6,943 bases of DNA. Source: DATNIC01 sp035604635. GTDB lineage: Bacteria; Vulcanimicrobiota; Vulcanimicrobiia; Vulcanimicrobiales; Vulcanimicrobiaceae. The stretch lies in the NCBI GenBank assembly GCA_035604635.1, contig DATNIC010000259.1, positions 1 to 6,943 on the forward strand. The letters are read 5' to 3'. Below, one piece after another: positions 1 to 5,478 of this stretch (positions are counted from its first letter, which is position 1; every line of letters begins with the position of its first letter). The translations under genes were made by a program, and so were the position numbers. The notes beneath the pieces were generated by a model. The model saw only the letters and a list, made by a program, of their open reading frames with translations, was not told the origin of the DNA and did no database searches.

Positions 1-1
1 A

Positions 2-907
2 TTTGTGGGGGTATCACGAGCGACCGCTGCGGCGCAAGGGCTCGTCGCATTGCGCGTCGCGGCCAATCCGGACGAAGATTGCATTGCATGTCTGTATGCG
101 CAAGAGAGCGGCATCTTTCGCCGGCTGGGCCTCGACGTGACGATGAGTCCCAGCACGAGCGGCTCGGCAGTCGCAGCTGCCGTCGCCGGTGGGACGATCG
201 ACATCGGCAAGTCGAGTCTGATCGGCTTGATCACGGCGCACGCGCGCGGCGTCCCGTTGATACTGATCGCACCGGCTGCCGAGTACAGCTCGGGCGCTCC
301 CAACACCGGGACGATCGTGCGCGCGGACTCGACGATCCGCACCGCGCGCGATCTCAGCGGAAAAACGGTCGCCGTCCCGAGCCTGAAGGGGCAGCAACAG
401 ATCGCGACGATGACCTGGATCGATCGGAGCGGCGGCGATTCGTCGAGCGTGCGTTTTCTCGAGCTCCCGCAATCGCAGGACCTTGCCGCCCTCGACGCGG
501 GCCGCGTCGATGCGGCGACCGTCACCGATCCGCTCTTTGCGCAGGCGCTCGCGACGAAACGCGCGCGGCTCCTCGCGTACACCACCAGCGCCGTGAGCAA
601 GCACTTCCTCGTCGCGGCATACTTCTGCACCATCGACTTCGCGCGCAAGAATCCGGACGTCGTGACGCACTTTGCGCGCGGCATCGCCGACGGTGCTCGC
701 TACGCGAACGCGCACCATGCCGAGACGATCCCGCTGATCGCGAAGTTCACGTCGATCGAGCCCGACGTCATCGCGAGCATGAACCGGGTCGTTTGCGGGA
801 TCACGCTCGATCCGCGCCTGATCCAGCCGAACATCGACGCAGCCGCGCGCTACAAGACGATCCCGGCACGCTTCGAGGCTCGCGAGATGATCTACGCGCC
901 CGGCTGA
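2..907 (+). CDS. ABC transporter substrate-binding protein, NMT1/SsuA-like, 5' end cut by window edge
   Basis: Probably a periplasmic or lipid-anchored solute-binding protein delivering a small organic ligand to an ABC importer; the ligand cannot be told from sequence. The frame is open to the left edge, so the GTG at position 5 is probably internal and a signal peptide should lie upstream. Numbering from that GTG, family hallmarks are the first strand and helix (LRVAANPDED, then YAQESGIFRRLGLDV, residues 16-45), the lobe-1 element GTIDIGKSS (63-71), and the DLSGKTVAVPSLKG segment (116-129), which matches the usual 'DLxGKxVAV' of NMT1-like proteins. The C-terminal part (KNPDVVTHFARG onward) is helical and matches the second binding protein at the right edge. 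A Cys-x-x-Cys sits at residues 26-29 beside the expected ligand cleft, which is unusual. The family is clear; substrate unknown. The DUF5069 gene follows after 16 bases, probably cotranscribed. Confidence 0.88.
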   Translation, partial: FVGVSRATAAAQGLVALRVAANPDEDCIACLYAQESGIFRRLGLDVTMSPSTSGSAVAAAVAGGTIDIGKSSLIGLITAHARGVPLILIAPAAEYSSGAPNTGTIVRADSTIRTARDLSGKTVAVPSLKGQQQIATMTWIDRSGGDSSSVRFLELPQSQDLAALDAGRVDAATVTDPLFAQALATKRARLLAYTTSAVSKHFLVAAYFCTIDFARKNPDVVTHFARGIADGARYANAHHAETIPLIAKFTSIEPDVIASMNRVVCGITLDPRLIQPNIDAAARYKTIPARFEAREMIYAPG

Positions 908-914
908 AGAAAGG
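907..914 (+). promoter_or_regulatory. Probable ribosome binding site of the DUF5069 gene
   Basis: A purine run AAGAAAGG overlaps the last base of the preceding stop codon and ends nine bases before the ATG at 924. It supports this ATG as the true start and reinitiation or cotranscription after the binding-protein gene. It is one of only two reasonable Shine-Dalgarno-like sites in the window. Confidence 0.5.
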
Positions 915-923
915 CCGCCCGCT

Positions 924-1385
924 ATGGAAAAAATCGTACCGGTCATCAGTTCTGATACCGTCGGCCCGCTCGGGATCCGCCACCTGCCGCGCTTGTGGCT
1001 CAAGACGCTGCTCCACGCGCTCGACAAACTTGCCGACGGCTACTATCACGGGAATGCAGGCTTCGATGCCTCGCTGCTTAAGGCGTTCGGCATCGACGAG
1101 GCGACGCTGACGAGCTACGTCAAGGCCGAGCTGCCGACGTATCCGCAGTTCGAAGCGTGGTTTGTCAAGACCGCGAAGAAGCTCGATCCGGCGACGATCC
1201 ACGGGCACAACGAAAACATCCGCACGCGCCAGAAGTCAGAGGAGTCCGCCGCCGCGCAGCGCGCGGAGATCGGGATTGATGCGCCGCACCTCTTGCACGG
1301 CGTCACGCTGAACAATCTCGAGGACTGGACGACGTTCCACGGGCAGCTTACGGGCCGCTCGCGCGTACCTTCCGCCGCGAAGTAG
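924..1385 (+). CDS. DUF5069 domain-containing protein
   Basis: A 153-residue soluble protein with no signal peptide or membrane segment. It matches the DUF5069 family across nearly its whole length as I know that family: GPLGIRHLPRLWLK at residues 14-27, YPQFEAW at 73-79, a small helical region with HGHNENIR (93-100), and the closing motif NNLEDWTTFHGQLTG at 130-144. The biochemical role of the family is not known to me, and I assign none. The start is supported by a purine-rich site nine bases upstream. It follows the binding-protein gene by 16 bases on the same strand, so the two are probably cotranscribed. Its last 12 codons overlap, tail to tail, the 3' end of the MFS gene on the other strand; that tail (LTGRSRVPSAAK) lies at or beyond the end of the conserved domain. 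Confidence 0.85.
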   Translation: MEKIVPVISSDTVGPLGIRHLPRLWLKTLLHALDKLADGYYHGNAGFDASLLKAFGIDEATLTSYVKAELPTYPQFEAWFVKTAKKLDPATIHGHNENIRTRQKSEESAAAQRAEIGIDAPHLLHGVTLNNLEDWTTFHGQLTGRSRVPSAAK

Positions 1386-2508
1386 CGCCCAGACCCAGCA
1401 CGAGCGCGACGCTCGCTGCGACCGCGGGCGCGATCCCGACGAGTCGCGGATTCACGGTGCTGACGGCGGCACCGATCGCCGGCGCAATGATCAGCGCCGC
1501 GTTGTTGATGGAATCGTTGAGCCCCATGACTACACCGCGTTCTTCGACGGGCGCCGCTTCGGAGAGCAGCGAGGTCAAGGTTGGCGAGACAAGCGCTGCG
1601 CCCAGCGCCCACAGCACGAGAACGAAGACGAACGTCCACAACCCGGTGACGAACGCAAGCAACGCATAGGCGATGAGGCCGAGCGCAAAACCGGCGTTCG
1701 AGACGGCGCGCGCACCGAAGCGTTCGGTCAGCTTCCCGATTGCGCCGAGCTGAACTGCCGCGCCGATCAACCCGGCGCCGGCGAGCAGCCATGCGACTTC
1801 CGAAGGCCCGAGGTCGAGCACGTGCTTGAGATAGAGGGCGAAGATCGTGAAGAAGTACGTCACCGCAAAGATAAACAGAAACTGCCGCCCGAACAGGCTG
1901 CGAATCGCCGGCATGCGGATCGCGCGCACGACCTCGCGCACGCTGCGCCGGGCGCCGCTGCGCCCTAGCTTACCGGCGGGCAAGAAGAGCAGCGTGAAGC
2001 CGATGTTGACGAGTTCGAGAGCGGCCGCGGCATAGAACGGCGCATCGAAACCAAGCCGGACGAGGACGCCGCCCAAGACCGGTCCGATGATGAATCCCAT
2101 GCCGAACGCGACGCCGAAGTATGCGTACGCCTCGCCGCGATGTTCCTCGGCCGTCACGTCGGCGATGTACGACTGCGCGACGCCGACGTTTCCGCCGCCT
2201 AGCCCGGAGATCGCGCGCGACAAGAAGATGACGCCGAGCGAGGTCGCCAGCGCAAGCAAGAGATAGCCGACGAGCGAGAAGAGCTGCGAGATCATCACGA
2301 TCGGCTTGCGCCCAAAGCGATCGCTCATGGCGCCCCATACGGGAGCCGATATGCTCGAACAGATCGCCATCGTCGTCATCAAGAGGCCGACGACGATATC
2401 CGGTGCGGCGTAGTGTTGCGCCAAATACGGCAGCACCGGGATCATGATCGTATAGCCGAGAACTCCGATGAACGTGATCCCATAGATTGGGATCAGCGCC
2501 TTCGTCAT
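1348..2508 (-). CDS. MFS transporter, DHA1 family (TetA-like drug:H+ antiporter type)
   Basis: A 386-residue inner-membrane carrier with about 12 hydrophobic segments, the normal MFS size. Textbook DHA1 motifs are present: motif A GAMSDRFGRKP (residues 59-69) in the loop between segments 2 and 3; motif B around LSRAISGLGGG (96-106) with the key Arg98; and the antiporter motif C GFIIGPVLGGV (138-148) in segment 5. A weaker copy of motif A (GKLTERFGARA, 258-268) marks the second half. Motif C suggests proton-coupled export of a small molecule or drug, but the substrate is unknown. I chose the ATG at 2508 because MTKALIPIYGITF begins directly at segment 1; the frame stays open upstream to an ATG at 2652, but those 48 residues are hydrophilic, unlike family members, and lie antisense to the conserved start of the divergent gene. 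It stands alone, convergent with the DUF5069 gene and divergent from the next MFS gene. Confidence 0.92.
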   Translation of the reverse strand: MTKALIPIYGITFIGVLGYTIMIPVLPYLAQHYAAPDIVVGLLMTTMAICSSISAPVWGAMSDRFGRKPIVMISQLFSLVGYLLLALATSLGVIFLSRAISGLGGGNVGVAQSYIADVTAEEHRGEAYAYFGVAFGMGFIIGPVLGGVLVRLGFDAPFYAAAALELVNIGFTLLFLPAGKLGRSGARRSVREVVRAIRMPAIRSLFGRQFLFIFAVTYFFTIFALYLKHVLDLGPSEVAWLLAGAGLIGAAVQLGAIGKLTERFGARAVSNAGFALGLIAYALLAFVTGLWTFVFVLVLWALGAALVSPTLTSLLSEAAPVEERGVVMGLNDSINNAALIIAPAIGAAVSTVNPRLVGIAPAVAASVALVLGLGATSRRKVRASGP

Positions 2509-2580
2509 TAGGAATGGGCTTCTATCTCTCGCGCAGCTAGCCTTTTCGCCGATCGCAACTATCGTGCGTGGTTCATTGGG

Positions 2581-3744
2581 ATGTGGTGTGGCGATTTCGG
2601 GTCGCAGATCCAAGGCGTCGCGATTGCCTGGCATATCTTCGTCATAACGCATAGCCCGTTCGACTTAGGACTCGTCGGGCTGATGGGCTTTCTGCCCTCG
2701 TTCTTGTTCGTGCTGATCTCCGGCTTCGTCGCCGATCACTTCGATCGGCGTCTGATCACGATCGCCGGCAGAAGCTGCGAGCTGGTCTGTGCGCTTGGTT
2801 TTCTGGGCTTGATCTCCGCCGGCATACACAACGTGTGGGCGTATCTCGCCGTCGTTTTTCTATTGGGCACCGCGCGGGCGCTCGGCGGCCCGGCCCAGCG
2901 CGCCATCCTGCCCAATATCGTTGGGACCGAGCGTTTCATGCAGGCCCAAGCTACGTTTGCGACCGCGCGCCAGTTCAGCGTGATCGGCGGTCCGGCGCTG
3001 GGCGGTGCGCTCATCGCGATATCGTCGTTTGCCGCTTTTGCGACCGCCGCGGCCGTAGCATCGATCGCGGTCCTGTCGTTTTTGATTTTGCGTGTTGCGA
3101 AGAACGTGCGCTCTCCCGAAAGCCGCACGTGGTCGAGTGTCTTGGCCGGCTTTTCATTCATCCGGTCGCAGCCGGTGATTTTGGGCGCGATCTCGCTCGA
3201 TCTCTTCGCCGTGCTCTTCGGTGGTGCGGTGGCGCTCCTGCCGATCTACGCGGACGTGATCCTGCGGATCGGTCCGGTTGGGCTTGGATTTCTGCGCAGC
3301 GCCCCGGCGGTCGGTGCCGCCCTCGTCGCAGGCGTGATCGCGCGCAATTCGATCCGGCACGGCGTCGGCCCCAAGCTCTTCATCGCGGTGACGGGCTTCG
3401 GCGTGATGACGATTGTTTTCGGCCTCTCGACGACGTTGTGGCTCTCACTCCTTGCGCTGATTGCGCGCGGTGCGTTCGATATCGTCAGCGTCGTCATTCG
3501 TGCTAGCCTCGTGCAGGTGAACACGCCGGACGCAATGCGCGGCCGGGTCAGCGCCGTCGAATCGGCGTTCATCACGACCTCGAACGAGCTCGGCGGGTTC
3601 GAAGCGGGGACCGTTGCGGCCTTGATCGGGACGGTCCCGTCGGTCGTCTTCGGCGGGGTCGCTACCTTAATAGTCGCCGCGCTTTGGGCGTTCGCATTCC
3701 CTGCTTTGCGTCATGCGGATAGGATCGCGCAGGAGCCGGTTTGA
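2581..3744 (+). CDS. MFS transporter, MFS_3/EntS-like family; true 5' end uncertain
   Basis: An inner-membrane carrier, 387 residues from the ATG at 2581. It belongs to the EntS-like MFS_3 branch: FGSQIQGVAIAWHIFVITHSP near the start, variant motif A GFVADHFDRR (residues 48-57), the branch signature RALGGPAQRAILPNIV (99-113... following VVFLLGTA), and GGPALGGALIA (136-146) in the motif C position. Members export siderophores, macrolides and other compounds; this substrate is unknown. Anomaly: codons upstream of 2581 in the same frame read SLFADRNYRAWFIG, which looks like the normal start of this family, and the frame is open back to a TAG at 2509-2511, yet it contains no ATG, GTG, TTG or CTG. 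Either translation begins at 2581 with a shortened segment 1, or it starts at an unusual codon (ATC at 2524), or there is an indel near 2525-2536. It probably leads an operon with the two enzyme genes downstream. Confidence 0.85.
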   Translation: MWCGDFGSQIQGVAIAWHIFVITHSPFDLGLVGLMGFLPSFLFVLISGFVADHFDRRLITIAGRSCELVCALGFLGLISAGIHNVWAYLAVVFLLGTARALGGPAQRAILPNIVGTERFMQAQATFATARQFSVIGGPALGGALIAISSFAAFATAAAVASIAVLSFLILRVAKNVRSPESRTWSSVLAGFSFIRSQPVILGAISLDLFAVLFGGAVALLPIYADVILRIGPVGLGFLRSAPAVGAALVAGVIARNSIRHGVGPKLFIAVTGFGVMTIVFGLSTTLWLSLLALIARGAFDIVSVVIRASLVQVNTPDAMRGRVSAVESAFITTSNELGGFEAGTVAALIGTVPSVVFGGVATLIVAALWAFAFPALRHADRIAQEPV

Positions 3745-3766
3745 GCCGGCGACAACCCGGCCCGCG

Positions 3767-4501
3767 ATGGGAAAACGCAAGAAGGGCCTCGACGCGCACG
3801 CTGCGCTGATCGAAGACTTGGTGGCCGCCAACCACATCCTCTACGATCAAGGCGTCGTCGACGGCTTCGGGCATATCAGCGCCCGCGACGACCGCGACGC
3901 GCAGCGTTTCTTGATGTCGCGCAGCTGCGCGCCCTCGCTCGTCGAAACCGACGACATCCTCGAGTACGATTTCGAAGGAAACGTCATCGACGCCAAGGAC
4001 GCGAAGCTCTACATCGAGCGCTTCATTCACGCCGCGATCTACGCGGTGCGTCCCGACGTCAACTCGGTCGTGCATAGCCACTCGCCGGCCATCATCCCAT
4101 TCGGGATTACCGATGTCGCACTGCGACCCGTCTATCACATGAGCGGCTTCTTGGGCGAAGGCGTGATGCGATTCGACACGCGTCCGATCGCCGGCGACAC
4201 GAATCTGCTTGTCAGCGACATGCGCCTCGGCCGCGCCCTCGCGCAAGCGCTGGACGACAAATCGGTCTGTCTCATGCGAGGGCACGGCTCCGTCGCCGTC
4301 GGCGCGAACGTGCGGCAAGCCGTCTATCGCGCGGTCTATACTGAGCTGAACGCGCGCTTGCAGAGCGAGGCGTTGCGCTTGAGCGCCAGCCCCAACTATT
4401 TGAGCGCCGGCGAATCGGAGAAGACCGCCCTGCTCAACGAGCCGTTCATCGAGCGCCCCTGGAGCCTATGGACCGCGGAGGCGGAACGCAACCGGGATTA
4501 G
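3767..4501 (+). CDS. Class II aldolase/adducin family protein (possible hydroxy-acid aldolase or decarboxylase)
   Basis: A 244-residue cytoplasmic enzyme of the zinc-dependent class II aldolase (FucA/AraD) fold, full length. Visible active-site set: GFGHISARD (residues 33-41) in the phosphate/substrate-loop position, Glu84 in YIERFIH as the catalytic acid/base, the metal ligands His103 and His105 in VVHSHSP, and the third metal histidine His173 in MRGHGSVAVG. The GHIS and RFLMSRSCAP segments, and PFGITDVALRPVYHMSGFLG (111-130), resemble the branch that includes 3,4-dihydroxyphthalate decarboxylase-type enzymes rather than sugar-phosphate aldolases; that reading is from memory of the family and the substrate is unproven. 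I prefer the ATG at 3767, directly before the conserved first helix, over the in-frame ATG at 3713, which would overlap the MFS gene by 32 bases and add a basic tail; neither has a good Shine-Dalgarno site. The gaps are 22 bases to the MFS gene and 22 to the epimerase gene. Confidence 0.9.
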   Translation: MGKRKKGLDAHAALIEDLVAANHILYDQGVVDGFGHISARDDRDAQRFLMSRSCAPSLVETDDILEYDFEGNVIDAKDAKLYIERFIHAAIYAVRPDVNSVVHSHSPAIIPFGITDVALRPVYHMSGFLGEGVMRFDTRPIAGDTNLLVSDMRLGRALAQALDDKSVCLMRGHGSVAVGANVRQAVYRAVYTELNARLQSEALRLSASPNYLSAGESEKTALLNEPFIERPWSLWTAEAERNRD

Positions 4502-4510
4502 CCGTAAAAC

Positions 4511-4521
4511 GGGAAGGTAGG
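4511..4521 (+). promoter_or_regulatory. Probable ribosome binding site of the epimerase-family gene
   Basis: The run GGGAAGGTAGG lies just after the aldolase stop codon. Measured from its GGAAGG (4512-4517), spacing is six bases to the TTG at 4524 and nine to the GTG at 4527, so it fixes the start to one of these adjacent non-ATG codons. It is the strongest Shine-Dalgarno-like sequence in the window. Confidence 0.6.
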
Positions 4522-4523
4522 CG

Positions 4524-5471
4524 TTGGTGCGCAACATCGGCGTGATCGGTTACGGTGGCGTTGGCCGCGCGACGGCGTCCATGCTTGCGAATCGCGGCGA
4601 TGCTGTGCGCATCGTGCAGCGGAAGAAACCGACGGAAATTCCCGGCGGATGCACATTTCAGGCGGCTGATTCTACGGATCGGGAAGCAACGATCCGAGCA
4701 TGCGCCGGGGTAGATGCGGTCGTCTGCTGCCTCGGCTTCCCATACGATTCGGTTCTCTGGACGCGCGTTTGGCCGAAAACGATGGCCAATCTCATCGACG
4801 GGTGCTCGACTTCGGGCGCACGCTTGGTTTTTGCAGACAACCTCTACATGTACGGCCCGCAGACGAGCCGGCTTACCGAGGAGATGCCGCTGTCGAACTA
4901 CGGGCGCAAGCCCGTGCTCCGCTCGGAAATCACCAAGCTTTGGAAATCGGCGAATGACGCAGGCCGCGTGCGGGCGGTTGCCGTCCGCGCATCCGATTTC
5001 TACGGGCCTGATGTCGCGACGTCGGTGATCTCTGTTTTCGGCGTCGCGCGTCTCCTGGCCGGCAAGCCCGCGCTCACACCGTATTCGCCCGAACACCCAC
5101 ACGATTTTACCTATGTCCCCGACTTTGCGCGTGCGCTAGTCACTCTCGTTGACGCGCCGGACGATGCCTATGGGCAAGCCTGGCATGTTCCGAATGCTCC
5201 GACGCGGACGTTGCGCGGCGTGTTGACGCTCGCCGCAAGCCTCATCGGTGTTCCAACTCGAATCACGGTCCTGCCGCCCGCGCTAGCGCCGCTTGTCGGC
5301 CTTTTCAGCAAAGAGGTCCGGGAAACCGGCGAGATGCGCTTTCAGTGGGATCGCCCATACCTCGTCGATTCGTCGAAATTCGCTGCGCGCTTCTGGAACG
5401 ATGCGACGCCGTTCGAGAGCGGCCTCGGCGAGACGATTTCGTTTTATCGGACCGCATCACAAAAGCGGTGA
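4524..5471 (+). CDS. NAD(P)-dependent epimerase/dehydratase family protein, atypical extended SDR
   Basis: A 315-residue soluble Rossmann-fold protein. Numbering from TTG 4524: the nucleotide loop is GYGGVG (residues 9-14), of the GxGxxG kind rather than the GxxGxxG of typical extended SDRs; DAVVCCLG (64-71) follows the fourth strand; NLYMYGP (106-112) corresponds to the Ser/Tyr region; RASDFYGP (155-162) and HDFTYVPDFARAL (193-205) are the well-known extended-SDR substrate-domain motifs; GQAWHVPNAPT (217-227) and VDSSKF (281-286) complete the match to a group of NAD-dependent epimerase/dehydratase-family proteins of unknown reaction. The catalytic Tyr-x-x-x-Lys is not canonical: the closest element is Tyr126-Gly-Arg-Lys129. 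It may therefore be a reductase or isomerase of unusual type. The start is TTG 4524 or the adjoining GTG 4527. It lies 22 bases after the aldolase gene, so the pair probably act on one pathway. Confidence 0.87.
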   Translation: MVRNIGVIGYGGVGRATASMLANRGDAVRIVQRKKPTEIPGGCTFQAADSTDREATIRACAGVDAVVCCLGFPYDSVLWTRVWPKTMANLIDGCSTSGARLVFADNLYMYGPQTSRLTEEMPLSNYGRKPVLRSEITKLWKSANDAGRVRAVAVRASDFYGPDVATSVISVFGVARLLAGKPALTPYSPEHPHDFTYVPDFARALVTLVDAPDDAYGQAWHVPNAPTRTLRGVLTLAASLIGVPTRITVLPPALAPLVGLFSKEVRETGEMRFQWDRPYLVDSSKFAARFWNDATPFESGLGETISFYRTASQKR

Positions 5472-5478
5472 CGGCTCG

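Noticed and set aside
14..1027. Long - strand open frame opposite the binding-protein gene, and the + strand frame at 79-1110
   Set aside because: Arg-rich, low-complexity translations typical of antisense or shifted frames in GC-rich coding DNA; the binding-protein frame explains the region with clear homology.
2509..2652. N-terminal extension of the DHA1 MFS protein to an ATG at 2652
   Set aside because: The added 48 residues are hydrophilic, unlike family members, and lie antisense to the conserved start of the divergent MFS gene; family similarity begins at the ATG at 2508.
2730..2750. Perfect inverted repeat CGCCGATC - 5 bases - GATCGGCG
   Set aside because: It lies inside the MFS_3 coding region and encodes the conserved loop VADHFDRR; the arms are made of the GATC-rich words common across the window. 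No evidence of an operator or terminator.
3745..3761. Small hairpin GCCGG - 7 bases - CCGGC between the MFS_3 stop and the aldolase start, next to a GAGCCGG direct repeat
   Set aside because: A five-base GC stem with no T run is expected by chance in DNA this GC-rich; it could affect translation of the aldolase gene but nothing supports this.
3662..4318. Long - strand open frame opposite the aldolase gene, and a similar one at 4446-5102
   Set aside because: Their translations show no family motifs, while the + strand frames carry complete active-site and Rossmann motifs.
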